Shown here: positions 18,343 through 26,664 of the stretch, piece after piece
Numbering within the stretch: the first letter of the stretch is position 1
How the letters are laid out: every line of letters begins with the position of its first letter
DNA from: Giardia muris
Lineage: Eukaryota; Fornicata; Diplomonadida; Hexamitidae
Length of the DNA: 64,000 bases
Assembly (NCBI GenBank): GCA_006247105.1
Contig: CM016925.1
Location: 2,728,001 to 2,792,000 of the forward strand
Direction: 5' to 3'
Made by a program: the position numbers and the translations under genes
The notes under the pieces: generated by a model
The model's database searches: none
What the model saw: the letters and a program-made list of their open reading frames with translations, nothing else
Told to the model about the DNA's origin: nothing

Positions 18343-19212
18343 TCAAGTTGCATAACTACCCTGTTTCACCTGCTCAATCGCCTCCTCCCGCCGCCGCACG
18401 ACGTCCTCATTAACGGCTCTTTCTAACGCCTCGGCTATTCCACCCATCGCCTCTGCAGCCTCAATCATCAGATCTACGAAGCCTATGGTGGAAGTAGACA
18501 TCCCGATGTATCGGTAGACCCCAGTGGCCATCCCCGCCTTATCAAGAATGATGGTCGTACAGCTTTCACAACACTCAAGTTCCTCATGAGTACAATCGAC
18601 TAGCTTCTCTGGTGGGATATAACCTCCCTCATACTCCTCCTTTCGTACGTGTCCGAACGTAACGCTCAAAGGAAGGAACCGCATTGTCACATACTCTGTG
18701 CGTGGCCTCTTAAGGATCTGTTGAGAAAGCTCCTGGAGATCAACACCGTCGAGGGAGCGGCAATCTGTGACGTTAGGTAACCCCATGTGATATATTGCCA
18801 CCCCAGCGGCAACTATACACGCATCACGTAGCCCCCCATCGTCCGATAGGACGTCGACGACACACGTGATGGCGAAGTGGAGACAGCGTGGGATGATGCT
18901 AAGTGTCTCTCGTGGAACTATTGCGTCTCGAGCAAAAGCATTCGCCATAATACTATCAAGATTTGCATGCTCAATGGTCTCCAGAAGATCCTGTGGCAGC
19001 ACACACCTCACCGATAGCCGTCCCGTCCGCCAGCTCGTCGAATGGACGACGGAAAGCTGTGCAGACGCAAGAACATGGGTCTGTCCATGCTCCAGAAAGA
19101 CGACGCCTCGGCCCGCCGGAAAGCTCAGTACAAAGTCCCTTGTTGCCTTCGTGGCCCGCCCATCGAGTCGCGTGTCCGTCGACAAGATTTGAAGCGCTTG
19201 GGGGATTGCCAT
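18343..19212 (-). CDS. RRP45: Exosome core subunit RRP45 (EXOSC9-like, RNase PH fold)
   Basis: This 289-residue protein has the RNase PH fold of the exosome ring. Near the N-terminus it reads RLDGRATKATRDFVLSF and then GVVFLEHGQTHVLASAQLSVV, the usual RLDGR/RD and G(K/Q)TxVL blocks. Later come DDGGLRDACIVAAGVAIYHM, FLPLSVTFGHV and LVDCTHEELECCESCTTIIL, matching LLVDPNEREERVMDGLLVIAMN of RRP45. Catalytic residues for phosphorolysis are not evident, as is normal for eukaryotic ring subunits, which act structurally. The ATG at 19,212 is 26 bases from the divergent helicase gene. RRP42 or RRP43 are less likely alternatives. Its nearness to MTR4 links two parts of one machine. Confidence 0.75.
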   Translation of the reverse strand: MAIPQALQILSTDTRLDGRATKATRDFVLSFPAGRGVVFLEHGQTHVLASAQLSVVHSTSWRTGRLSVRCVLPQDLLETIEHANLDSIMANAFARDAIVPRETLSIIPRCLHFAITCVVDVLSDDGGLRDACIVAAGVAIYHMGLPNVTDCRSLDGVDLQELSQQILKRPRTEYVTMRFLPLSVTFGHVRKEEYEGGYIPPEKLVDCTHEELECCESCTTIILDKAGMATGVYRYIGMSTSTIGFVDLMIEAAEAMGGIAEALERAVNEDVVRRREEAIEQVKQGSYAT

Positions 19213-19238
19213 CGGGTATTTTGACTAGATGTGTAAAA
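19213..19238. promoter_or_regulatory. 26-base divergent promoter
   Basis: This is the only DNA between the start codons of RRP45 (minus) and the RTEL1-like helicase (plus). It is AT-rich (tattttgactagatgtgtaaaa) and must support initiation in both directions or overlap the coding sequences. Confidence 0.5.
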
Positions 19239-21884
19239 ATGAAGCCAATTGAGGCTTTAAGAATCCCGTTTCCCTTCACGCCATACCCCTCTCAACAGAC
19301 CTACATGGAGAAAGTTCTTTCCGCTCTGAAGAATCGAGACTGTGCACTCCTAGAAAGCCCCACCGGGACCGGAAAGACGCTTATGCTTCTTCTTCCTACT
19401 CTTGCGTTTCAGGACGCCTACGCTCGGATTCTATCTATTCTCCAGCGAGCGCTTGAACAAAGCCAGAAGGAGGAGAAGTTGTATCAGGAATGTGTATCGG
19501 ATATGTTATCCGCTCACCCCACCCTTAATGCATGGATCGAGTACATGCCAGACCTTACTCCCTTATTGACCTCTCCTGATGAGCTTCAGAAGATCCTCGT
19601 ACAAGGAACGAACCCCGATCGAGGGTTTGAGCTTCAACAATGCGTTCCTCGCATCCTTTATGTCAGTCGGACTCATAATCAGCTTACTCAGACCATTGGA
19701 CAGCTTTCCCGTCTTCCTCTCGAGACACATAATCAGCTCTTTGGCTTGACCCGACCAGTTGCCATCCTTGGAAGCCGTACACATTTCTGTCGTTGTAGAG
19801 AAGCAATTGCTCACGCTAAACGGAACGAGATATCATTAACGCTGAGCTGCCGACAGTTCCGCAACGAGAGACGATGCCGTTACTGGTCATCGGTTAGTCG
19901 TGGAATGGGTCTTCTGTTTCAAGACTATTGTGGCTTCTGCTCGAAGCAAGGAACGTTAGGAGACGTGGAGGACTTGATGTCGTTTTGTGATGCTCGCACT
20001 GTCTGTCCCTATTACTTTTCGCGTCATCTCGCCACCTGTGCGCCTCTCACCTTGGCTCCCTATAACTACGTGTCAGAACCCTCTGCACGACAAGGGTTTT
20101 CAGTTCCCCTTCTGAAGGATCGAGTTCTTCTTGTGGATGAGGCCCATAACTTCTCAATGGCCTGCAAGAACACCTTCTCATCCTCCATAACGCTCCAAGA
20201 TATCCTTGTGGCCATCGCCGAGGTTCAACACCTGATCAAGTTAGAGCGTGATGGAGTGCTTTCATCTACTAGTCTCCACGGTCTCCCAGCGAAGCGAGAA
20301 AGTGGTTTCTTCAATTCGTTCACCAAGCCTCCAGATCTGTCTAGGTTGGAAGCGATGAAGCAGCTCATAAGCCGTTTTGCAGAATGTATCGCGAGTATCC
20401 TCGAAACCATCCCTGCCACAGAGTCTCTGCAGGAAAGGACTCTTGCACACACTTCACCCGTAGATCTTTGTAGGACACTATCAGAGTGCATACAGACCAT
20501 TCAACAGCCATCACCACCTCCCAATCTATCTACCTTTTCTGTCCAAGATGCTAAAGGTGAAGTCGAAGTGATAATGCAGGATGAGGAACCTGAGAACTTT
20601 GATGGTCTGCAGGTGGAAATACGACTTCTTGCTGAGCACATTTCCTTCCTGCTCCTGCGCACAGATAAAGACGGGCTTATCACAGGTCGGATATTACACG
20701 TGTCCAAGGTGATCGATCTGATCATCCGCGTCTGTCTAACCAGGGAGGCCAATACCGCTGACGGCTCCGTCTCCCTTATTATTTATGATGCAGTGTATAG
20801 CGGCGGTGGGCATAGGCGGACCTGCCAACTGACGGAGTTGATTGATCAGTTCATCACTTATTGGAAAACCGGGAAGGACTTCCAGAATGTTTATCCCATC
20901 AACGGAACGACCGGGAATCAACTTTTGTACGATAATGCCGATCGACTATGTATAGAGCTTGTATGCTTCTCCCCAAGTACCACAATGAAGTCCCTCCTCT
21001 ATGATGAGGGTATTCGCCTCGCAATTCTGACAAGCGGTACACTCTCACCATTGGACATCGTTGAGGCAGAATATGGGGTCCCCTTCAAGATCCAACTCTC
21101 CTGCCCGCATATCGTCGGCCCCGAGCAGTACATCATAAGGACCGTCGTCTCCGTCGATCGTCAGCCCCTCTGTGGCAAGTTCAGTATGAGAAAGGACCCC
21201 ACATATCTCAAGAATCTTGGCTATGCCATTCGCACATGTGTCTGTAACGTTGTCGGGGGAGTCCTCGTCTTCTTCAGCTCCTACGTCTTCATGAACGAGA
21301 CGGTTGCGGCCTGGGAACGCTCGGGACTTCTCGAGGAGCTGCGCAGGTCTCATAAGTTATTCATTGAGCAGTCGAATACCGAGCAAGCATGTGTCGACTT
21401 CGAGCAGTACCGGGACGAATGTGCCCGAGGCTCAACTCCCATCTTCTTCGTCGTCTGTCGAGGAAAGCTATCCGAAGGCGTGGACATGTCCGATGCGCTT
21501 TGTCGTTGTGTCATTGTTGTCTCCATTCCATTTCCGAACAGTGCAGACCCAGGGACCCAAGCACAAATGTCATGGCTTGAAGAGCATTCTAAGATAGGCA
21601 GTCGTAAGTGGTACGAACTACAAGCGTGTCAAAGCGTCAATCAGGCTATTGGGCGTGTGTTACGGCATCGGGACGACTACGGGTGCATATTCCTTCTTGA
21701 CTCACGGTATGATAGCTCCGATATCCGTGAGATGCTACCAGAGTTCTTCCAACCAAATGTAGGATCAACGACCTTGAAAGGACAGTCACCTGAAAAGGAG
21801 TGGTTAGCGATTCATATTGCTCGTTTCTTTGCTCGGATGAGTGGAGGGGCCACGAATGCCATGGAGGAGGTCTTACCAGACTGA
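19239..21884 (+). CDS. RTEL1: Rad3/XPD-family Fe-S DNA helicase, RTEL1-like
   Basis: This 881-residue superfamily 2 helicase of the XPD/FANCJ/RTEL1/DDX11 group opens with FPFTPYPSQQTYMEKVL (the Q-motif region), followed by Walker A SPTGTGKT (residues 40-47) and the SRTHNQLTQ block. Four cysteines fit the Fe-S cluster: the FCRC segment at 183-186, then those in LSCRQFRNERRC and finally VCPYYFSRH. The DEAH box is at 300-303. C-terminal motifs include VCRGKLSEGVDMSD and WYELQACQSVNQAIGRVLRH, closest to RTEL1. RTEL1 resolves D-loops and telomeric or G-rich structures. The frame extends upstream, but only across the RRP45 gene, so the ATG at 19,239 after gtgtaaaa is chosen. FANCJ or DDX11 remain possible. 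Confidence 0.82.
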   Translation: MKPIEALRIPFPFTPYPSQQTYMEKVLSALKNRDCALLESPTGTGKTLMLLLPTLAFQDAYARILSILQRALEQSQKEEKLYQECVSDMLSAHPTLNAWIEYMPDLTPLLTSPDELQKILVQGTNPDRGFELQQCVPRILYVSRTHNQLTQTIGQLSRLPLETHNQLFGLTRPVAILGSRTHFCRCREAIAHAKRNEISLTLSCRQFRNERRCRYWSSVSRGMGLLFQDYCGFCSKQGTLGDVEDLMSFCDARTVCPYYFSRHLATCAPLTLAPYNYVSEPSARQGFSVPLLKDRVLLVDEAHNFSMACKNTFSSSITLQDILVAIAEVQHLIKLERDGVLSSTSLHGLPAKRESGFFNSFTKPPDLSRLEAMKQLISRFAECIASILETIPATESLQERTLAHTSPVDLCRTLSECIQTIQQPSPPPNLSTFSVQDAKGEVEVIMQDEEPENFDGLQVEIRLLAEHISFLLLRTDKDGLITGRILHVSKVIDLIIRVCLTREANTADGSVSLIIYDAVYSGGGHRRTCQLTELIDQFITYWKTGKDFQNVYPINGTTGNQLLYDNADRLCIELVCFSPSTTMKSLLYDEGIRLAILTSGTLSPLDIVEAEYGVPFKIQLSCPHIVGPEQYIIRTVVSVDRQPLCGKFSMRKDPTYLKNLGYAIRTCVCNVVGGVLVFFSSYVFMNETVAAWERSGLLEELRRSHKLFIEQSNTEQACVDFEQYRDECARGSTPIFFVVCRGKLSEGVDMSDALCRCVIVVSIPFPNSADPGTQAQMSWLEEHSKIGSRKWYELQACQSVNQAIGRVLRHRDDYGCIFLLDSRYDSSDIREMLPEFFQPNVGSTTLKGQSPEKEWLAIHIARFFARMSGGATNAMEEVLPD

Positions 21885-21893
21885 GCGGAAAAA

Positions 21894-22292
21894 ATGGACG
21901 AGATCAAGAGCATCATCCTTCAAAACTTGAAGCAGAGAGGAGACCTCGCCCAGCTGCAAGCGAAGGTTCGGGAGGCCGTGATGCGCTCGATCGAGGGCCA
22001 TAAGGCGAGCCCTCCGCCTCAGCCCGAAGGAGAAACCTATGTCATACTTGAGCTCATTGTAGAGTTCTTCCGATTTCTCGGGCTCTATTCGACGGCTGGG
22101 ACGCTTGAGGTGGAGGCGGGGATTCCATCTCTGCCGGTGAGTCGCGAGTATCTGACCAGGACTATAGGACTATCGCCGGATGCCATTAACAACGAGATCC
22201 CATTGCTATATCACATGCTCGCATTCTGTCAACAATTCGGAGGCGTCTCCGCAGTTGTTCTAGAGGAGGATCCAGAACATCCTCCTCAGTAA
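21894..22292 (+). CDS. CEP20: LisH-domain basal-body protein CEP20/FOR20
   Basis: This 132-residue protein matches the FOP/FOR20 family needed for basal-body anchoring and ciliary assembly. It has an N-terminal helix (residues 1-35), a LisH motif at about 50-76 (LELIVEFFRFLGLYSTAGTL, then EVEAG), and the family block IPLLYHMLAF (102-111), equivalent to IPLLYGILAH in human FOR20. Its ATG lies 9 bases after the stop of the helicase gene. The stop overlaps AGTAAA. The protein is a little shorter than the human one (174 residues), lacking the disordered tail. With DNALI1 and DNAAF5 it is the third flagellar gene in 21 kb. Confidence 0.82.
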   Translation: MDEIKSIILQNLKQRGDLAQLQAKVREAVMRSIEGHKASPPPQPEGETYVILELIVEFFRFLGLYSTAGTLEVEAGIPSLPVSREYLTRTIGLSPDAINNEIPLLYHMLAFCQQFGGVSAVVLEEDPEHPPQ

Positions 22293-22293
22293 A
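22288..22293 (+). terminator. Poly(A) signal AGTAAA overlapping the CEP20 stop
   Basis: AGTAAA includes the TAA stop of CEP20 (22,290-22,292), the same arrangement as at the L35 gene. Confidence 0.55.
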
Positions 22294-22307
22294 AAGGGAC
22301 CAAAAAA

Positions 22308-22401
22308 AGGCGATCTTCTTAAGGCCTACAACGTTCTAGGTCGAGTCGGATCGCCGATAGATGAGCTCGTCCTTCTTCATGGGCGTAGTACATTCACTCA
22401 A
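22308..22401 (+). ncRNA. Candidate structured ncRNA (H/ACA-like), weak
   Basis: The 114-base gap after CEP20 contains a perfect 7-base inverted repeat, GGCGATC and GATCGCC, with a 30-odd-base loop. It is followed by AGATGA (fits an H box, ANANNA) and near the end by ACATTCACTCAA. That last element matches 9 of 12 positions of the Giardia ncRNA 3' processing motif TCCTTTACTCAA as I recall it. The next gene's ATG is 5 bases further. Chance occurrence is quite possible. Confidence 0.2.
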
Positions 22402-22406
22402 TTTTT

Positions 22407-22865
22407 ATGGAGGTGGAGGAACGTCTGTATGGGCAGTTAGAGGATGCCCTGTATGCTAGTCTCAATACACCGGCAGACCTTTTGACGGTTAGGAAGCTCC
22501 TGGTACACCTAGCCCGCGCGGTTGATCTGAAGTACCCGGCCATCCCACCACCCGAACGTATTGGTCATGAGTTTGCTCGTGATGCTCTATCAATCCTTGA
22601 TAACATTGAATCGGTGTCGGAACCCTCGCTCCTTCAAGACCTTGAAGCCTCATCACTCGATAGCCCTTCTCCAACCTCCGCTGATGAATGGGAGCTTCAC
22701 TTTCCTCGAGGAACTGAGTTGGATCTAAGTCCTTTTGAGGTTGAAAGGCTTATTCAAACACGACGGCGGCAAGTTCGGGAACTTGATGACAAGATCACAC
22801 TTCTAACGCGTCGCATTGACCGTCTTCGAAGCCTTAGGGTTAGAATGAGACCCGCAGAAGAATAA
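22407..22865 (+). CDS. Hypothetical coiled-coil protein, 152 residues
   Basis: The ATG at 22,407 is preceded by ctcaattttt, an AT-rich initiator-like stretch. The protein has a helical N-terminal half, an acidic/Ser-Pro linker (SSLDSPSPTSADEWELHF, residues 83-100) and a C-terminal basic coiled coil (RRRQVRELDDKITLLTRRI, then DRLRSLRVRM). There is no signal peptide or membrane segment. Its stop is 39 bases from the stop of the convergent pyruvate kinase gene. The layout recalls small kinetochore or basal-body adaptor proteins, but nothing specific supports a name. Confidence 0.65.
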   Translation: MEVEERLYGQLEDALYASLNTPADLLTVRKLLVHLARAVDLKYPAIPPPERIGHEFARDALSILDNIESVSEPSLLQDLEASSLDSPSPTSADEWELHFPRGTELDLSPFEVERLIQTRRRQVRELDDKITLLTRRIDRLRSLRVRMRPAEE

Positions 22866-22904
22866 AATCCAGTAAGAAAAGGAGTGAAGCCAAGTACTTT
22901 TACC

Positions 22905-24566
22905 TTACTTTAAAGGTGTAAGCTCCTCCTTAGCAGGAGCCGGTCCACTCTTAATGGACTTCGAGCAAGTGCAACCGCAGCACCTTGGGCGCCCACCAAT
23001 GTAATGGACAAGGAAGTTATTGCTCGTAGCCGTATCGCTCCCGAAAGGAGTCTCAAAGACAAGGACAATCGCATCGCCACGCTCAACAAGCTTGTGCTGA
23101 AGTGCTTGAGCCTCCGCAACCTCGATCAGAGCCGGAGTCCTGTTCAGTGCCGCTTGAGAAAGCGCCGGGATGCAACCCCAGAAGATGTTCGTCCACTGGA
23201 ACGTACGCTGCTCATCGGTGACACAGAGCACAGGGCATGGCGGCATCTGTCTAAGGACACGATCGAGGACAAGCCCAGACTTCGTGAAGACGACAAGTGC
23301 CTTTGCGGAAACCTCGTTAGCCAAAATGCTTGCTCCAAGAGAGACGGCATCCAGAGTCCTGAATTGCTCGAGGTCGCTCTCCATAACATAATTGCGCGTA
23401 AGGACGGCCTTGTGGAAGAGCTCCGTCTGTTCAACAACGTCTAAGACCGAACGGACGGTCTTGACAACGTTGACAGGGTTGCAACCGGCCGCGGTCTCAG
23501 CCGAGACTAGGATGGAATTGGCCCCATCCATGCAAACCGAGGCGATGTCGGTCACCTCGGCACGAGTCGGGACGATCGTCTTAATAAGTGACTCGACAAC
23601 CTGGGTCGCGACCATGACCTGACAACCGTGGTAGCGAGCGCGCTCGCAGATATACTTCTGGAGGGAACAGACCTTCGAGAAGCACGTTTCAATCGCGAGG
23701 TCTCCGCGCGCTACCATCATCATGTCGGACTGAATTGCGATCTCGTCAATGTCGAGGACAGCGGTGGGCTTCTCGATCTTCGAACAGATACGTGGCAGAC
23801 AGCTATCTGGGTTCTCATCGTGGAGCTTCTGAATGTATTCACGAGCCTCGATGACGTCCGTCTTCGTCTGGACGAAGGAAAGGGCGATCCAATCGACTCC
23901 AAGGAGACAGGCGTTCTTGATATCACGCAGGTCCTTCTCGGAAAGCCCACAGAGCGGCAAGACACGCGTCGGGATCGCAATGCCCTTGCGCGATCCGAGA
24001 ACCCCGCCAAGCTTGACTTTGGTGACGATGCGCATCCCAGTGCGGTCAACCTCCGTCGCCTGAAGGCGGATGTAGCCGTCGCTCAGGATGATATCGTCTC
24101 CGGGCTCGCAGACGGCGTAGAACTCCTTGTGGGGTAAGTACACACGCTCCATGGTTCCGGGAGTCTCGTCATGGTCCAAGGTGAACGTCTGACCCTCCTC
24201 GAGGCGGATGCCTGCATTAACGTCCTCGAAGACACCAATGCGGAGCTTAGGGCCCTGGATGTCTCCGAAGATCGCGATTGTGCGGCCTGCCTGGCGCATG
24301 GCCTGCTGGACCATGCCGAAGATCTCCGTGTGGTCCTCGGTGTTTCCGTGAGAGAAGTTGATGCGAATGGCGTCAAGACCCGCCTCAATCATCGCGGTGA
24401 TTGTCTCGACTTTCTTGGAAGCAGGCCCAAGGGTGCAGCAGAACTTCACGCGCTTGGCACTCGTCCCGGACGCCTTCCTACGCACGCCCTTCTCGACGAG
24501 CGTAGTGAGGTCGTCGACGGAGTTGGCGGCGATCTGGGCCGGAGATGGGGCACACGTGGAAAGCAT
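22905..24566 (-). CDS. PK: Pyruvate kinase
   Basis: This 553-residue enzyme converts phosphoenolpyruvate and ADP to pyruvate and ATP in the cytosol, a main ATP source in an anaerobe. Key blocks are present: CTLGPAS (residues 44-50), R68-I-N70-FSHG for substrate and K+ binding, GDIQGPKLRIG (101-111), catalytic K263 in SKIEK, the metal ligands E265 and D289 (VARGDL), and PTRAEVTDIA. The B domain lies at about 112-200. The C-terminal domain is full-length and ends in a Cys-rich tail (RPRCCGCTCSKS). The ATG at 24,566 is preceded on the minus strand by an A-run (ccaaaaaaaatc). The gene-poor stretch lies upstream. Confidence 0.93.
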   Translation of the reverse strand: MLSTCAPSPAQIAANSVDDLTTLVEKGVRRKASGTSAKRVKFCCTLGPASKKVETITAMIEAGLDAIRINFSHGNTEDHTEIFGMVQQAMRQAGRTIAIFGDIQGPKLRIGVFEDVNAGIRLEEGQTFTLDHDETPGTMERVYLPHKEFYAVCEPGDDIILSDGYIRLQATEVDRTGMRIVTKVKLGGVLGSRKGIAIPTRVLPLCGLSEKDLRDIKNACLLGVDWIALSFVQTKTDVIEAREYIQKLHDENPDSCLPRICSKIEKPTAVLDIDEIAIQSDMMMVARGDLAIETCFSKVCSLQKYICERARYHGCQVMVATQVVESLIKTIVPTRAEVTDIASVCMDGANSILVSAETAAGCNPVNVVKTVRSVLDVVEQTELFHKAVLTRNYVMESDLEQFRTLDAVSLGASILANEVSAKALVVFTKSGLVLDRVLRQMPPCPVLCVTDEQRTFQWTNIFWGCIPALSQAALNRTPALIEVAEAQALQHKLVERGDAIVLVFETPFGSDTATSNNFLVHYIGGRPRCCGCTCSKSIKSGPAPAKEELTPLK

Positions 24567-25345
24567 GATTTTTTTTGGCTTTTCCTTGGCGTTTGCCTTT
24601 CTGATTTGAGCTATTCATGCTTGACATGCCATCAGGCCAATGGAGCTTGCTATATCATCGAGGTCTGTTATTGGAGGGGTTGGTTTCACCTCTCCGGGTT
24701 TATTAAGGGCGTTTTCTGGCCTTCTAGGGAAGGGTAGGCGGATTGACGTGACATGGTTCTTATTGTTACAATTATGATCGCCAATGGGAGAGGTAGTCGT
24801 CGGAACACGTACTTTCTCCAAGGGTTCCACTTCTATCCCTTTGAGTATTGTCAATCATATGTCGCCATTGGAAAGGAACGAATGAAAGGAGAAGAGGGGA
24901 GTGTAGAGACAGGGTATACACTACAAAAAAGTCGGTAGTTATTTGAATATGATGGCTTCTCATTAAGGACTGCAATGATGCCTACTCCCACTTCAATGTT
25001 GAAGTGCCACAAGTCAAGGACCAAAGTGATGCCAGAAGACTTTATACGGATAAGTCCTGGGAGAGATCTACTATTGTCTCTCATCCTGAAGAACTGCCAT
25101 GATCGTTTATACGCCTAAAGATATGAAGATAATATTCATCATATTAGAAGGACCTAACCGAACGAGCAAACTGATTGTATTGAAGAAAGGTGCGGGATAA
25201 TAACAATGACTATGAAGTAGGGTCTATACCAACACGTATGACGGATATAGACAGCCCTCATTAACCGTTAAAAGCAGTCATGTTGACGAGAGGCTCCTTA
25301 CTCCTCTTTTGAACAGACTACTGAACAAGACCAAGATGAACGGTA
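24567..25345. other. Gene-poor interval, nothing identified
   Basis: About 780 bases without a supported gene. Short frames of 60-80 codons exist on both strands but show no domain or coding texture. I found no tRNA-like GTTCRANNC arm. This is long for an otherwise packed region and may hold an untranslated or non-coding RNA that I cannot recognise. Confidence 0.5.
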
Positions 25346-26347
25346 TCAGACGACCTTTATAACAACCTTTCCCTTTGCATGCCCCGTTTCCACGTAAGTC
25401 AACGCGTCATTGATAGCTTCAAATGGGAAGACTTGGTCTATCACCGGATGGATCTTCCCATCATCAACCAGGTGCGCGATCTCACGTAACTGCTCTCCAT
25501 TCGGTTGCATGAAGAGGAACGAGAACGTCACGCCAAGCCGCTTTGCCTGACGTCTAATGCCCGAACTAAGCGCCCGCATGATCATCTTCACAACTCCAGG
25601 GGCATTGATCTCCTTACTGAACTCGAGGTCAGGAGGGCCTGATATGGAGATGAGCTTCCCACCCGTCTTAAGCACACGAAGCGCTTTCTTCAGCACCTTA
25701 TTGTCCTGACTGTGGAGAATAACGTCATAGTCGTGCAACACCTCCTCGAAGTCTTGCGTTTTGTAGTCGATGACGATGTCCGCGCCTAATCCCTTCACCA
25801 GATCGAAGTTCTTACTACTCGTCGTGGTGGCAACCGTTGCACCCAAGTATTTGGCTAGCTGAATGGCAAACGTTCCCACGCCTCCCGAGCCCGCCTGAAT
25901 GAAGATCTTCTGGCCTTGCTTCAGATCGGCCTTCTCAACTAACGATTGCCAGGCCGTCAATGCCGCTAAAGGAATGGCAGCCGCTTCCTCCATGGTGAGT
26001 CTGGTAGGCTTGTATGCCAGAGATGCCTCCTTGACGGGGATAAACTCTGCAAAGGTACCGATTCGAAGGTCGTCAACTCGTGCATAGACCTCATCGTCTA
26101 GCTTGAACTGTTGTACTTGCGACCCAACCTTGACAACTACCCCAGCAACGTCGTGGCCTAAGATGAGGGGCATTGTGTAGGGGAGAATAGGCTTAAATGC
26201 CCCACTACGAATCTTAGAATCCAGTACATTGATACTGGCAGCATGAACCTTCACCAGGACCTCGTCATCGCGAAGTTCTGGAATTGAGACACTCGTCAAT
26301 TGTAATAGATGCTTCTTGCCGTAACTCTCGAGGACGAAAGCCTTCAT
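25346..26347 (-). CDS. Zinc-independent MDR oxidoreductase (quinone oxidoreductase-like)
   Basis: This 333-residue medium-chain dehydrogenase/reductase starts at MKAFVLESYG. ATGs at 26,362 and 26,347 are both possible, and 26,347 matches the family N-terminus. It has the GroES-like half with HAASINVLDSKIRSG and GHDVAGVVVKVG, the Rossmann motif AGSGGVG (residues 152-158) and ALTAWQSL. The cysteine zinc ligands of alcohol dehydrogenases are absent, as in quinone oxidoreductase-like members. Likely role: NAD(P)H-dependent reduction of quinones or other electrophiles. The protein looks bacterial, with few changes from the bacterial family pattern, and stands alone between two gene-poor stretches, which suggests lateral acquisition. 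The exact substrate cannot be told. Confidence 0.82.
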   Translation of the reverse strand: MKAFVLESYGKKHLLQLTSVSIPELRDDEVLVKVHAASINVLDSKIRSGAFKPILPYTMPLILGHDVAGVVVKVGSQVQQFKLDDEVYARVDDLRIGTFAEFIPVKEASLAYKPTRLTMEEAAAIPLAALTAWQSLVEKADLKQGQKIFIQAGSGGVGTFAIQLAKYLGATVATTTSSKNFDLVKGLGADIVIDYKTQDFEEVLHDYDVILHSQDNKVLKKALRVLKTGGKLISISGPPDLEFSKEINAPGVVKMIMRALSSGIRRQAKRLGVTFSFLFMQPNGEQLREIAHLVDDGKIHPVIDQVFPFEAINDALTYVETGHAKGKVVIKVV

Positions 26348-26664
26348 GGTTCTATCACCCATTACTCTGACCAGTTTTAATACTGACTTCACACGATGAA
26401 TTAATTAGAGGGATTGATTATCGGATCAACTAGAATGACTGAGGAGAAGGATAATGTCGACTTCTCCTGTTCGGTAGTCCTGTCAGAGTCTTACTTCGGC
26501 CAAATGGACGGTGAGAAGACACATTTGGCCGCAAGCTAGCATTCTTCCGCTTTCATGAGCATTCCACCGCCGGATGTCAGGTTCTAGATGAACCCCTTTT
26601 AAAACCTAGTGTTTCCTTTAACTGATAACTTGTGCATGATTATCCCACTCCTTTATGGGTCGGA
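26348..26664. other. Intergenic region at the composition boundary
   Basis: About 320 bases between divergent genes. The left half is AT-richer and contains an inverted arrangement of ggccaaatg (near 26,498) and catttggccg (near 26,522), a possible hairpin or regulatory site. No coding frame is convincing. From here rightwards the DNA becomes clearly GC-richer. Confidence 0.4.

Noticed and set aside
18963..19238. Upstream extension of the RTEL1-like helicase frame
   Set aside because: It lies wholly inside the RRP45 gene on the opposite strand, and the helicase family begins near FPFTPYPSQQ, just after the ATG at 19,239.
24841..24852. ttgagtattgtc as a minus-strand ncRNA processing motif
   Set aside because: Only 8 of 12 positions fit the recalled motif, and no stem or box elements are seen next to it.
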